Notes: generated by a model from the sequence alone, not told the origin. Positions 25,834-34,703 are shown, numbered from the stretch's first letter. The stretch: 64,000 nt of DNA from JBGLNJ01 sp041300525 (GCA_041300525.1 JBGLNJ010000001.1:868001-932000), one strand, 5' to 3'. Translations and numbers: made by a program.

Positions 25834-25884
25834 AACCGCAAAGACGCAAAGGTCCTTTTAAGAATTCTTGGCGTCTTGGCGGTT
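25834..25884. repeat. Palindrome of the CGCAAAGACGCAAAG type
   Basis: AACCGCAAAGACGCAAAG on the left mirrors CTTGGCGTCTTGGCGGTT on the right with only a few mismatches. It is a relative of the element at 2764-2838. Confidence 0.6.
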
Positions 25885-25961
25885 CAAAATAAATCTCGCG
25901 GATCGCGCAATTGTTTCAGAGAAATACTATAGATGTCAAGCAGTCCAACCGGCAAAACGAC

Positions 25962-25990
25962 GAAGAGCGTCATGCCTGCAGACGCTCTTC
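25962..25990 (-). terminator. Terminator downstream of ftsZ
   Basis: GAAGAGCGTC pairs with GACGCTCTTC around a nine-base loop, and on the minus strand a short TTTT run follows. It lies about 134 bases after the ftsZ stop and would close the division cluster transcript. Confidence 0.6.
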
Positions 25991-26123
25991 ATCACGGTTC
26001 GAGCCAACACCCTGACTCGGCTATTTTTATTTTTCTCGTCGCACTTGGGCGCGTCCTTTCGCTAAGAACGCGGCGCTTGCGATGTCCAGAGCGGACACCC
26101 TCGGTCAAGACAAAGGATGCTTG

Positions 26124-27329
26124 TCAGCGCTTGCGCAAAAACGGCGGAATGTCCAGGTCCGTCTCATTAAACACGCGAGACGGGAACTCGTGCTGGACCG
26201 TAGCCGCGCGTGGTTCGCTGCGCGTCGGAGCGGCAAACGCCACAGGCGCAGACGACGGAGCGGGCGCAGGGGCAGACGCAGACTTGGACACCTGTGCGCC
26301 GACAGTTTCCAGCACACGCGCGCGCGGACGAATGGCCACTTGCGCTTGAGCCGCCGGCTTGACCATCACCGGCGTCCCTTGATCAAAACCGGTGGCGATG
26401 ACGGTGATGCGAATCTCATCCTTCATATTCTCGTCAATCACCGCGCCAAAGATAAGGTTCACGTCCGGGTGCGACGTGGATTTGATGATCTCGGCGGCCT
26501 GGTTCACTTCGTACAGCGTCATCGAAGGCCCGCCAGTGACGTTGAACAAGATGCCGCGCGCGCCGTCAATCGTCACGTCCAGCAACTTGCTGCTGATCGC
26601 CTGCTGCGCGGCTTCGACGGCGCGATTCTCGCCCGTCGCCGTGCCAACGGCCATCAGCGCCGCGCCGCCTTCGGACATGATCGTCTTGACGTCGGCAAAG
26701 TCCAGGTTGATGAGGCCCGGCACTGTGATAAGTTCGCTGATGCCCTGGATGCCCTGGCGCAGCACGTCGTCCGCCACGCGGAACGCCTGCTGCAAATTGG
26801 CGCGCTTGTCCACAATTTCCAGCAGCCGGTCGTTGGGAATCACAATGAGCGTATCTACCTGCTCCTTGAGCTTGGCGATGCCGGCCTCGGCCGACTTGCT
26901 GCGCTTGCCGCCCTCGAAGGTAAAGGGGCGCGTCACCACGCCGATGGTCAGCGCGCCAACTTCTTTCGCCACGCGCGCCACGATCGGGCTGGCGCCCGTG
27001 CCGGTGCCGCCGCCCATGCCCGCCGTGATGAACACCATGTCCGACCCCTTTAGCGCCTCGTACAGGTCATCGCTGGATTCTTCGGCCGCTTTTTCGCCGA
27101 TATCGGGATTGCTGCCCGCCCCCAGGCCGCGCGTCAGCTTGTCGCCGATGCGGACGCGCTTGGGAGACTGGGCCAACATCAACGCCTGCGCGTCGGTGTT
27201 GACGGCGATGAACTCGACGCCGCGCATCCCTTCGGCGATCATCCGGTTGACGGCATTGACCCCGCCGCCGCCCACGCCGATGACACGAATCTGCGCGTAA
27301 TTTTCATTTGGAACTTGAACTGGATTCAT
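26124..27329 (-). CDS. ftsZ: Cell division protein FtsZ
   Basis: This is the tubulin-like GTPase that builds the division ring. The protein has 401 residues. The GTP-binding loops are intact: GVGGGGVNAVNRM near the start, the tubulin signature GMGGGTGTGASP at about 110, and NLDFADVKTIM with the T7-type loop. A disordered Ala/Pro linker of about 50 residues ends in the C-terminal peptide DIPPFLRKR, which binds FtsA and other anchors. The start is ATG at 27329. It is the last gene of the minus-strand order murC-murB-ddl-ftsQ-sbp-ftsA-ftsZ. A 7-base repeat patch separates it from ftsA. Confidence 0.97.
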   Translation of the reverse strand: MNPVQVPNENYAQIRVIGVGGGGVNAVNRMIAEGMRGVEFIAVNTDAQALMLAQSPKRVRIGDKLTRGLGAGSNPDIGEKAAEESSDDLYEALKGSDMVFITAGMGGGTGTGASPIVARVAKEVGALTIGVVTRPFTFEGGKRSKSAEAGIAKLKEQVDTLIVIPNDRLLEIVDKRANLQQAFRVADDVLRQGIQGISELITVPGLINLDFADVKTIMSEGGAALMAVGTATGENRAVEAAQQAISSKLLDVTIDGARGILFNVTGGPSMTLYEVNQAAEIIKSTSHPDVNLIFGAVIDENMKDEIRITVIATGFDQGTPVMVKPAAQAQVAIRPRARVLETVGAQVSKSASAPAPAPSSAPVAFAAPTRSEPRAATVQHEFPSRVFNETDLDIPPFLRKR

Positions 27330-27350
27330 TTTTCACCTCTCCTCTTGGTT

Positions 27351-27412
27351 GTCGCTGGTCGCTGGTTGCTCATCGCACATCATTGATCGTCTCACGTATT
27401 ACGTTTCACGTC
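27351..27412. repeat. Degenerate 7-base repeats between ftsA and ftsZ
   Basis: GTCGCTG, GTCGCTG, GTTGCTC and ATCGCAC lie in a row, then CACGTAT, TACGTTT and CACGTCA after a break. Confidence 0.5.
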
Positions 27413-27441
27413 AGGGCGGCTTTCCGCATGTTTCCATAGCC

Positions 27442-28671
27442 CTACCCCCTGTCCGGCAAAAGCGCCTTGAACCAATTGGCAAACCGCCCGCCGATGTTTG
27501 GCCCACGGCGCGGCGCCCTCAAGCTGACTGCGTCCTGGCGCAGCCCCCACCGCAGCAATCCCACGCTCGTGGCAAACGCCGGCGACATGATCGTGTCCGT
27601 CAAGCCCAGCAACTCGCCCGGCCCGCCCACGCGCACCGGCAGCTTTAATGCCTGGCGGGCCAACTCGCGGATGCCGCGCAGTTGCGCCGTGCCGCCGCAC
27701 AGCACCACGCCGGCCGGCAGCAGCCCGTCATAGCCGCTGCGCTTGATCTCTTGCATCACCAGGCTCAAGATTTCCTCGACGCGCGCCTCGATCACTTGCG
27801 CCAGCTCACGGCGCGAGACTTTGGACGCAATGTTGTCGCCGAATGCATTCACTTGAATCATCTCGGTCGGATCAAGGGTATCGGGACAAGCATGACCGAA
27901 CTCAATCTTGGTTTCTTCGGCGGCTGCGGTGGGCATCTTGATACACACGGCAATGTCATTGGTCAAATGCTGGCCGCCCACGGCCAGGACTGTCGTGTGC
28001 CAGATGCTTCCCTCGATGAATACCGCGATGTCGGTCGTGCCGCCGCCGATATCCACCAGCACCACGCCCATATCGCGCTCGGTGTCGGACAGCACGGCCT
28101 CGCCCGACGCCAGCGGATCGAGCACCAATTCGTCCACGCCCACGCCGGCATCTTCCACGCATCGCATGAGGTTGTGAATGGACGAGACGGCGCCGGTGAT
28201 GATGTGCGCCTCCACCTCCAGCCGAAAGCCCACCATGCCAACGGGATCACGGATGCCTTCTTGCCCGTCCACCGTGTACCCGCGCGGGATGATGTGGATG
28301 ACTTCGCGGTCGTGCGGGATGGCGATGGCGCGCGCCGCCTCCATCGCGCGCTCCACCTCTTCGGGTGAGATGCCGCGCTCTCCATGTTGCACGGCGATGA
28401 CGCCACGGCTGTTCATGGACGTGACGTGCGCGCCGGCCAGGCTCACGTGCGCGCGCTGAATCTCGTACCCGCTCACGCGCTCGGCCTTTTCCACCGAGGC
28501 GCGGATGGCTTGCGTCGCCTCTGCCACGTTGACGATGAAGCCCTTGCGAATTCCGCGCGAGGGCACCGTCCCCACCCCGACGATGCGCAGACTCTCGTCC
28601 TCACTGACCTCACCGACCAATGTGCAAACTTTGGTTGTGCCGACATCAATGCCAACAATAGTTCGTTCCAC
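27442..28671 (-). CDS. ftsA: Cell division protein FtsA
   Basis: This is the actin-like ATPase that anchors FtsZ to the membrane. It has 409 residues with phosphate-1 motif IVGIDVGTTKVCTLV, the phosphate-2 motif VLVDIGGGTTDIAVF and the adenosine motif AGVVLCGGTAQLRGI. The 1C domain that is special to FtsA lies after the first motif (RASVEKAERVSGYEIQRAHV). The C-terminal end (RFANWFKALLPD) can form the amphipathic membrane helix. The start is ATG at 28671, 22 bases after the sbp stop codon, so the two are probably one transcript. Confidence 0.95.
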   Translation of the reverse strand: MERTIVGIDVGTTKVCTLVGEVSEDESLRIVGVGTVPSRGIRKGFIVNVAEATQAIRASVEKAERVSGYEIQRAHVSLAGAHVTSMNSRGVIAVQHGERGISPEEVERAMEAARAIAIPHDREVIHIIPRGYTVDGQEGIRDPVGMVGFRLEVEAHIITGAVSSIHNLMRCVEDAGVGVDELVLDPLASGEAVLSDTERDMGVVLVDIGGGTTDIAVFIEGSIWHTTVLAVGGQHLTNDIAVCIKMPTAAAEETKIEFGHACPDTLDPTEMIQVNAFGDNIASKVSRRELAQVIEARVEEILSLVMQEIKRSGYDGLLPAGVVLCGGTAQLRGIRELARQALKLPVRVGGPGELLGLTDTIMSPAFATSVGLLRWGLRQDAVSLRAPRRGPNIGGRFANWFKALLPDRG

Positions 28672-28693
28672 TCTCTACTCCCCACGCCCTGCG

Positions 28694-29026
28694 TTATCCC
28701 TGCCCAATCAGCCGCCGCCGGATGCGCGCCAGGTTGTCAAACAGGCGTACCCCAAACGCGACAATTGCCGCCAGGTAAAGCTCCACACCCAATCGGTCGC
28801 CGATAAAAGTCAGCAGCGCCGCCAACAGCGCGTTCGCCAAGAAACCGGTCAAGAACACTTGATGGTTGTACTTGCCTTCCATTTCTGCGCGCACCGCGCC
28901 CAACACGCTATCCAACGCCGCCAGGATCGCCATTGCCGTGTAACGGCTGTACTGCGCCGGCACTTCGACGGATAATAGGCCGCCGACCAAAAGACCGAGT
29001 AAGAGACCTAGAATTGGAAGCCACAT
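28694..29026 (-). CDS. sbp: Small basic membrane protein Sbp (DUF1290)
   Basis: The protein has 110 residues with three or four membrane helices. The first block MWLPILGLLLGLLVGGLLSV and the block AILAALDSVLGAVRAEMEGK, with the C-terminal GVRLFDNLARIRR, match the small basic protein found next to ftsA in Bacillus and other Gram-positive bacteria. Its role in division is unknown. The start is ATG at 29026. A 7-base repeat array fills most of the space to ftsQ. Confidence 0.88.
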   Translation of the reverse strand: MWLPILGLLLGLLVGGLLSVEVPAQYSRYTAMAILAALDSVLGAVRAEMEGKYNHQVFLTGFLANALLAALLTFIGDRLGVELYLAAIVAFGVRLFDNLARIRRRLIGQG

Positions 29027-29028
29027 AG

Positions 29029-29088
29029 TTACGTGTTACGTTTACGTGTTACGTATTACGTGTTACGTATTACGTGTTGCGTATTGTG
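29029..29088. repeat. 7-base tandem array between ftsQ and sbp
   Basis: Eight units alternate TTACGTG and TTACGTA, one of them a base short, then TTGCGTA. The array lies immediately upstream of the sbp start on the minus strand, where the ribosome site would be. Confidence 0.75.
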
Positions 29089-29105
29089 GGCTGCGACTTG
29101 TCCTG

Positions 29106-29903
29106 TTACTTGCCGTAAAATGGCGCGTTCGCGTAATGCACGTCCACGAATTTCGGCTTGACGTTGCGCGCGGCCAGGCTGGCCGCCAGCGATTTCCACA
29201 TCGCCACGCGCGCGGCCACGTCCGGCCCGACTCCCAGGTACACCGGCCATTTGCCCTTCGGGTCGCTGAACTCGATGCCGTGCTCGGCGGTGAAGTGATA
29301 CGACTTGACTTCAGGCAAAGCGCCCGCCAACCCCAACACGGCGCTCACCAGCCCGCTATCGGCGCGCTGCCCCGGCAACAGGGCGGTCACGTTCGGCGCG
29401 ACCTCGATCACCGGCACACCCGGCGACTCGGTTTCGGGACGAAACCGGCGCGCCGGAAACACCATGCCCTCGGCATCTATCCAGGTGCGCGTCTGACCTT
29501 GCCTCCATTCAAACGCCGGCCGACGTTCCTCCACCTGAAGGGTACATTCGGCGGGCAGGCTGCACCACACGAACGCGGCGCGCAGTTCCGGCAAGTTGGC
29601 CCGCAACCCCGCCGCCACGCGCTCCGGCTGCAGCCACAAAACGTGCAATCCTTCAAGCTGGCTGGCGGCGATGACCTCGGCGGACGACACACGCTCGTTG
29701 CCGAGAACCGCCGGGTGGTAAACGTAGAACGCTTCATTCGTCGTCAGCTCAACGGCGGCCAACACGACTAGAAACAGAATCACCACGCTAATCACCCGTG
29801 CGCTTGTCGCCGCATCGAGCGCAGTCGGAGCCAGCCGCACTTTGCCCGTGGCCGTGGTCATAAAGATTTGTTTTCGTTTCCGCGCCGGCGGTTTCTCTCT
29901 CAC
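29106..29903 (-). CDS. ftsQ: Cell division protein FtsQ/DivIB
   Basis: This bitopic protein links division and septal peptidoglycan synthesis. The 265 residues comprise a short basic cytoplasmic tail, one membrane helix (VISVVILFLVVLAAVEL, about 38-54), a POTRA domain (VYHPAVLGNERVSSAEVIAA) and a beta domain with ECTLQVEERRPAFEW. The start is GTG at 29903, supported by the four-base GTGA overlap with the ddl stop codon, which implies coupled translation. Confidence 0.88.
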   Translation of the reverse strand: MREKPPARKRKQIFMTTATGKVRLAPTALDAATSARVISVVILFLVVLAAVELTTNEAFYVYHPAVLGNERVSSAEVIAASQLEGLHVLWLQPERVAAGLRANLPELRAAFVWCSLPAECTLQVEERRPAFEWRQGQTRTWIDAEGMVFPARRFRPETESPGVPVIEVAPNVTALLPGQRADSGLVSAVLGLAGALPEVKSYHFTAEHGIEFSDPKGKWPVYLGVGPDVAARVAMWKSLAASLAARNVKPKFVDVHYANAPFYGK

Positions 29904-31114
29904 GCCACTTTTCCTGGACGCAGCGTGCGGGAGCGATTCTTGTCCGCGTGCCGCTCCAACGCCAACTCGATCAACCGGTCAATCAACTCCGGGTACGGGA
30001 TGCCGCTGGCTTCCCACAGCTTGGGATACATGCTCACCAGGGTGAAACCTGGAATCGTGTTGACTTCGCTGACGTACAACTCGCCGGTTTCGCCGGACAA
30101 CAGAAAATCCGCGCGCGCCATCCCGGCGCAATCCACCGCGCGAAAAGCCCGAACCGCCAAATCGCGCACCCGCGCGGCCAGCTCGTCCGAGATGGGCGCA
30201 GGGATGATCAATTCCGTGTTTTCGTCAAAGTATTTCGCCTCGTAATCGTAAAACTCGCGGCCCGGCTTGATCTCGCCCGGCACGGACGCGATCGGATCGT
30301 CGTTGCCCAGGACGCTACATTCGATCTCGCGCGCCTGCGGCACCGCCACTTCCACTACCAGCTTGCGGTCGAATGAGGCCGCCTCGACGAGCGCCGCGTC
30401 CAACTCTGCCAGGCTGTGTACTTTGGTGATGCCCACGCTCGATCCGAGGTTGGCCGGCTTGATAAAGCACGGGAAGCCAAGCCGCGTCTCGATCTGCGCC
30501 ATCACCGCCGCTGGGTCGCGCTCCCATGTGCTGCGGAGGATCCCCAGGTATGGCACGACAGGCAGGCCGTGCGCGCGGAACACGTCCTTCATCACGACCT
30601 TGTCCATCCCCACCGCGCTCGCCGCGACGCCCGCGCCCACATAGGGGATGTCGGCCAGCTCGAGCAATCCTTGCACGGTGCCGTCCTCGCCCATCGGGCC
30701 GTGCAGCACCGGAAAGATCACATCCACTGGCGGGACACGCGACGGGCGCCCGCCGGGAACAAGCGCGCGGCTCACTTCCGAAGCCGAGCGATGAATCACC
30801 GGCGCTGCCAGCAGTTTATGAATCGTCATCTGGCCGCCGGTCAATGCTTTGAGCGGATCGCCGCCGGTCAACCAACGCCCTTCGGACGTGATGCCAATCG
30901 GGACGATGTCGTATTTGTCTTGATCCATCGCGCGCATCACCGATTGAGCCGAAAGCAAACTGATCTCGTGCTCGCCGGACTGGCCGCCAAACAGGACGCC
31001 GACGCGTACCTTGTGCGCCCTGTGCCCTGCCACCGGCTTCTTGGCTTCTGTTTCCTGCTTCTTGCCCCTTGCCTCTTGCTTCTTGCCTCTTGCTTCTTGC
31101 TTCTTGCTCACCAT
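29900..31114 (-). CDS. ddl: D-alanine-D-alanine ligase with a repeat-encoded N-terminal tail
   Basis: It joins two D-Ala with ATP for peptidoglycan. The ATP-grasp domain is complete: KVRVGVLFGGQSGEHEISLL, FPVLHGPMGEDGTVQGLLEL, FIKPANLGSSVGITK, and the metal ligands near YVSEVNTIPGF. The protein has 404 residues, about 35 more at the N-terminus than usual. The extra part reads KKQEARGKKQEARGKKQE and is coded by a 7-base DNA array, giving a seven-residue protein repeat. The ATG at 31114 overlaps the murB stop codon by seven bases. No other start lies between it and the domain, so the tail is probably made. Confidence 0.92.
   Translation of the reverse strand: MVSKKQEARGKKQEARGKKQETEAKKPVAGHRAHKVRVGVLFGGQSGEHEISLLSAQSVMRAMDQDKYDIVPIGITSEGRWLTGGDPLKALTGGQMTIHKLLAAPVIHRSASEVSRALVPGGRPSRVPPVDVIFPVLHGPMGEDGTVQGLLELADIPYVGAGVAASAVGMDKVVMKDVFRAHGLPVVPYLGILRSTWERDPAAVMAQIETRLGFPCFIKPANLGSSVGITKVHSLAELDAALVEAASFDRKLVVEVAVPQAREIECSVLGNDDPIASVPGEIKPGREFYDYEAKYFDENTELIIPAPISDELAARVRDLAVRAFRAVDCAGMARADFLLSGETGELYVSEVNTIPGFTLVSMYPKLWEASGIPYPELIDRLIELALERHADKNRSRTLRPGKVA
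31058..31106. repeat. 7-base tandem array inside the ddl 5' end
   Basis: Seven units of CTTCTTG, CCTCTTG or CCCCTTG on the plus strand, with weaker units to 31036. On the minus strand it begins two bases after the murB stop codon. Confidence 0.85.
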
Positions 31115-32031
31115 TCCCCCACCAACTCGATCTCCAAATCTAACGTCACACCAAACTTTTGACTCACTTGTTCACGCGCCAGGCAGATCAGCGAGTAAAT
31201 GTCCGTGGCGCTGGCCCCGCCCAGGTTTACGAAAAAATTGGCGTGAACGAGCGAGATTTCCGCATTGCCCACACGAGCGCCCTTCAGCCCTGCCGCCTCG
31301 ATGAGCCGCCCCGCATAATCGCCCGGCGGGTTCTTGAACATCGAGCCGAGGCTTGCGCCTGGCGGTTGCGCGCGCTTGCGCTTGTCCGTAAACTCGGCTG
31401 CCCTGGCCTCACATTCCTCATGTGTACTCTGCCTTAACTCGAACTCTGCCTCCAGTACCACCGGCTTTCGGAGGTCGGAGGTCGGAGGTCGGAGGTCGGA
31501 TTTGAGCCGACTTGTTCGATAGCCGAACTGCAATTCTTGCGCCGACCACTCTTTCATATTCCCATCAGCATCGAGAACCGTGACAGAAGCGAGCGAATGA
31601 GCCATGTCACTCCCGTGCGCGCCCGCGTTGCCGACCACCGCTCCGCCCACCGTCCCTGGCACGCCGATGGCCCACTCTAAACCACCCAGTCCGCGCTCGA
31701 TGCACTCCCGCGCCAGCGTCGGCAAAATCACGCCGCTCTCGGCTTTCACCCGCCGGGTGGCTGATGATTGATTGCCGACTAGATATTGGATATTTCTTGC
31801 CTTGTTGAGAATGACCAGCCCGCGAATCCCCGCGTCCGAAACCAGAATGTTGCTCCCACCGCCGAGAACCAAGTGCGGCACGTGCTGCCGGCGGGCCAAA
31901 AGAACAATGTCCCGCAAATTGTCGGCAGAGATCGCTTCGATAAATAAATCCGCCGGTCCCCCCGCGCGCGCAGTCGTGTGACGGCTCATCAGTTCGCCGC
32001 GCACCGCCCGCTCCTCGATGGTGCTCATCAT
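31108..32031 (-). CDS. murB: UDP-N-acetylenolpyruvoylglucosamine reductase
   Basis: This FAD enzyme makes UDP-MurNAc with NADPH. The FAD-binding block is LVLGGGSNILVSDAG, the pyrophosphate region EWAIGVPGTVGGAVVGNAG, the catalytic Ser lies in PPGASLGSMFKNPPG, and the final Glu is in AEISLVHANFFVN. The stretch GYRTSRLKSDLRPPTSDLRK contains a short insert coded by a 7-base repeat. The start is ATG at 32031 (an ATG follows at 32028); longer frames to 32079 start with TTG. The protein has 307 residues. Confidence 0.93.
   Translation of the reverse strand: MMSTIEERAVRGELMSRHTTARAGGPADLFIEAISADNLRDIVLLARRQHVPHLVLGGGSNILVSDAGIRGLVILNKARNIQYLVGNQSSATRRVKAESGVILPTLARECIERGLGGLEWAIGVPGTVGGAVVGNAGAHGSDMAHSLASVTVLDADGNMKEWSAQELQFGYRTSRLKSDLRPPTSDLRKPVVLEAEFELRQSTHEECEARAAEFTDKRKRAQPPGASLGSMFKNPPGDYAGRLIEAAGLKGARVGNAEISLVHANFFVNLGGASATDIYSLICLAREQVSQKFGVTLDLEIELVGEW
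31468..31500. repeat. 7-base tandem repeat inside murB
   Basis: 4.7 perfect copies of TCGGAGG. Because seven is not a multiple of three, the gain or loss of one copy would shift the murB frame. Confidence 0.85.
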
Positions 32032-32059
32032 CCTACGCCAGGCACTCGACACGCTCGCT

Positions 32060-33511
32060 TCACCGCGCGCCTCCCGCAACTCTAGCGCCGTTGGTTCCCT
32101 TCTGACTCAATTCCTGCAGCAGTTTGTCACCGACCCGATTTCCGTCTCCCGCGCTCAATGTGATGACCACATCGCCCGGCTTGACGTTCGCCAGCAGATA
32201 CGCTGCGGCGTCATCCAGGTCGGCGATGTAGCGCGCATCGCAGCGGCGGGCGTCTTTCATGCGCGTGACAATGTCCTGGCCCGACACGCCGAGTGTGTCG
32301 TGTTCGCGCGCAGCATAGATCGCGGTGACGATGACGTGACCCGCATCCACGAACGCCGTGGCAAAGTCGTCCAGCAAAGTTTTGACGCGGCTGTAGGTGT
32401 GCGGCTGGAACACGGCCCAGACGCTGCGGCCAGGGAAGCGCATCCGCGCTGCCGCCAACGTCGCTTTGATTTCGCTGGGGTGGTGCCCATAGTCATCCAC
32501 CACCGTCACCCCGGCCGCTTCGCCTTTGACCTCGAACCGCCGCAGCACGCCGCGAAATTCGGTGAGCGAGTCGCACACCTGGCTGAACGACACGCCCAGT
32601 TGATCGGCCACGACCACCGCCGCCAGCGAGTTGACGACATTGTGCAGCCCCGGCACGCGCAGCCGAACCAGGCCGATCGTTTGGCTCTCTCGCAAGAGCA
32701 CATAGTCGCTGCCGCCCGCGTTATTCGGCTGCACATCCACGGCTCGCCACGCCGCGCCATCGTTCAGTCCGTACATCACCACCGATTTGCCGGCGCGCGC
32801 TTGCTGATCTCCCAGCTCCCGCGCCGGCAGACTATCGCGACACGCCACCAGCACGCCGCCTGGCTGCACCCGTTCCACAAATTCGCTGAACGCGCCGAAC
32901 ATGGCTTCAAAGGTGGGATAACAATCGGGATGATCGTGCTCCACGTTAGTGATCACGGCGGCCCAGGGTTGCAGGCCCAAAAAAGTCCGGTCGTACTCGT
33001 CGGCCTCGATGACGAACGGCCCCGTCCCGGCGCGGGCGCTCGTGCCCAGGCTGCCGATCACGCCGCCGACGATAAAAGTCGGGTCCTGCCCCGCGTCGAG
33101 CAGAATCTGCGCGATCATGGCCGTCGTCGTCGTCTTGCCGTGCGTGCCGGCCACCGCCACGCCCGTGCGTCCTTCCATCATCCGGCCCAACAGTTCGGCG
33201 CGCTTGACGACGGGGATGCCGCGCGCGTGCGCCTCGACGATCTCAGGGTTGTCTTGGGGCACGGCGGACGACATCACCACCAACTGCGCGCCCACGATGT
33301 TTTCCGCGCGATGGCCGATAGAAACCGTGGCGCCATGCCCCGTCAGGCGTTCCGTCATCGGCGTTGTGTGCAACGCGGAGGCTTGCTGATCGGATCCGCT
33401 GACGAGATAGCCTTCGTCAAGCAAGACCTGGGCAATCGCCGAAAGCCCCGCCCCGCCGATGCCGACGAAATGGACGCGCACGCCGGATGAAAGGTTTGCA
33501 ATCGGACTCAT
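32060..33511 (-). CDS. murC: UDP-N-acetylmuramate-L-alanine ligase
   Basis: This cytoplasmic Mur ligase adds L-Ala to UDP-MurNAc. The N-terminal UDP-binding motif is VHFVGIGGAGLSAIAQVL, the ATP loop GVAVAGTHGKTTTTAMIAQI, and the middle domain has NVEHDHPDCY. The C-terminal domain includes VDDYGHHPSEIKATL. The protein has 483 residues, normal for MurC. The ATG at 33511 overlaps the stop codon of the CvpA-like gene (ATGA), which indicates coupling. It ends 28 bases before the murB start. Confidence 0.95.
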   Translation of the reverse strand: MSPIANLSSGVRVHFVGIGGAGLSAIAQVLLDEGYLVSGSDQQASALHTTPMTERLTGHGATVSIGHRAENIVGAQLVVMSSAVPQDNPEIVEAHARGIPVVKRAELLGRMMEGRTGVAVAGTHGKTTTTAMIAQILLDAGQDPTFIVGGVIGSLGTSARAGTGPFVIEADEYDRTFLGLQPWAAVITNVEHDHPDCYPTFEAMFGAFSEFVERVQPGGVLVACRDSLPARELGDQQARAGKSVVMYGLNDGAAWRAVDVQPNNAGGSDYVLLRESQTIGLVRLRVPGLHNVVNSLAAVVVADQLGVSFSQVCDSLTEFRGVLRRFEVKGEAAGVTVVDDYGHHPSEIKATLAAARMRFPGRSVWAVFQPHTYSRVKTLLDDFATAFVDAGHVIVTAIYAAREHDTLGVSGQDIVTRMKDARRCDARYIADLDDAAAYLLANVKPGDVVITLSAGDGNRVGDKLLQELSQKGTNGARVAGGAR

Positions 33512-34053
33512 TTGATCACCAGCAAAATAACCATGAATACGAGCAAAAAGGGCAGATAGGGAATCAACAAGGTAGGCGGCAAAACCTGGATTAGCTTTTG
33601 CGCCAGCGGCGTGTAATCACCCTGCAACAGTCCGAGTTGCCGAACCGGCTCCTGATATTTGTTCACGTAATACCACAGCGACCCGGCCAGCAAGTAGCCG
33701 TTGATCGCGCCGATCATGAGCGACAGCAGCATGCCTTGGATGCCGGGCCGCTCGTTGCCGGGATACTTGATGACATAGCCCTGATAGGCGACGAACATCG
33801 CGCCCAGCAGTGCAAACACGTAAAACACTAACCACCAGGAAGACTTGTCGCTCACCTGGCGCACCGCTTGCACACTAGTTGTTGTCGCGGCAAACTCCAT
33901 GACGCGCCTAAAGTTATTCGAAAGCTGCGTGAGCCCGAACAACGTCACGATGAGCACCAGTGTCACGCCGAGCTCCTTGAGAAAGCCGCGCACCGCGCCC
34001 ACGACGGCAAAGATCAACACCAGCACAATCCACAACGTCTCGACGGGAGTCAC
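33508..34053 (-). CDS. CvpA-family membrane protein
   Basis: The protein has 181 residues with about four membrane helices. The start LWIVLVLIFAVVGAVRGFLK fits the CvpA family (first helix, then RG-F-x-KE). Members are linked to colicin V production and envelope integrity in enterobacteria, but the function is unknown here. The start is GTG at 34053. It overlaps murC by four bases, so it belongs to the same transcript as the cell-wall genes. Confidence 0.72.
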   Translation of the reverse strand: MTPVETLWIVLVLIFAVVGAVRGFLKELGVTLVLIVTLFGLTQLSNNFRRVMEFAATTTSVQAVRQVSDKSSWWLVFYVFALLGAMFVAYQGYVIKYPGNERPGIQGMLLSLMIGAINGYLLAGSLWYYVNKYQEPVRQLGLLQGDYTPLAQKLIQVLPPTLLIPYLPFLLVFMVILLVIK

Positions 34054-34096
34054 GCTACGCTTCCTCTCTCAGAGTCGCCCCAATGGGCATCTGTCT

Positions 34097-34636
34097 CTAA
34101 TTTCGCTGCCGCGTCCCCAGCACGCCGAACGTGATGATCACCAATACCAATAAAAGAATCGGGAGATTGAGTTGAACTTGAAGCAAGCTTTTGATATTCA
34201 CGTTGGGCACCGTCACCACGGTCCTGGAGGCCGTGAGGTAGCGTGGCAGCAGGAAAAACGTTACCAGGTAGCCATTGATCGCGCCGACCACCGCCGCCAG
34301 GATCCGTGTCATCAGAGCCGCCGTTTTGGCCTTGGCCGAGCGCCTGCGCCCGATCAGGTACCCCATCAACACCAGCCACACAAACACTAACGAGCCGAGA
34401 TCCAAGCGTTGCCAGTCCTTGGTAATGAGTTGCGGTTGCGCAAACATCGTCTTGACCAGCGCCTCGGGCGAAAAGGCGCGCTCGCGCACAACCGCTAGCA
34501 TGATCTGGTAGGATATGTTGATCCACGGCGTCAAGAACTTGGCGAGTGTGTCGGCCAGCAAAATGCCCGCCACAATGCCGATCAACATGAACTGCGCAAT
34601 GGTCATCCCGCGCCGCACACCCAGGTAGGCAAACCG
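34097..34636 (-). pseudogene. Second CvpA-like membrane protein, 5' end missing
   Basis: The protein reads RFAYLGVRRGMTIAQFMLIG and has further membrane helices including ILAAVVGAINGYLVTFFLLP. The RG-MT block corresponds to the end of the first CvpA helix, so about 20 N-terminal residues and the start codon are missing. A TGA in frame lies at 34637-34639, where a sequence junction is placed. GTG at 34618 and ATG at 34606 are possible but would begin mid-helix. It is a distant paralogue of the gene at 33508. Confidence 0.6.
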
Positions 34637-34675
34637 TCAACAGGCTCCGACCTCGCTGGATGATGGGGCGGAGAT

Positions 34676-34703
34676 ACTTTACCCGCAATGCAGGCTCTGT
34701 CAA
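34676..34703 (-). promoter_or_regulatory. Orphan sigma70-type promoter pointing into a junction
   Basis: On the minus strand TTGACA (34703-34698) and TAAAGT (34681-34676) are 16 bases apart. The gene it should drive is not present, since different sequence begins at about 34637. Confidence 0.5.

Larger units (their letters stand above)
25270..26123. other. Long non-coding stretch with palindromes between the secreted gene and ftsZ
   Basis: No gene with family similarity is seen. On the minus strand a CTATAAT box lies near 25641-25647, which may drive the secreted gene through a leader of about 370 bases. An inverted repeat GGAGTCGAG/CTCGACTCC spans 25749-25793. The CGCAAAGACG-type palindrome and an ftsZ terminator are listed separately. 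Confidence 0.4.

Noticed and set aside
32018..33490. 490-codon plus-strand open frame over murC
   Set aside because: Antisense to an intact, well-conserved MurC; GC-rich third-position bias creates long antisense frames. No family similarity.
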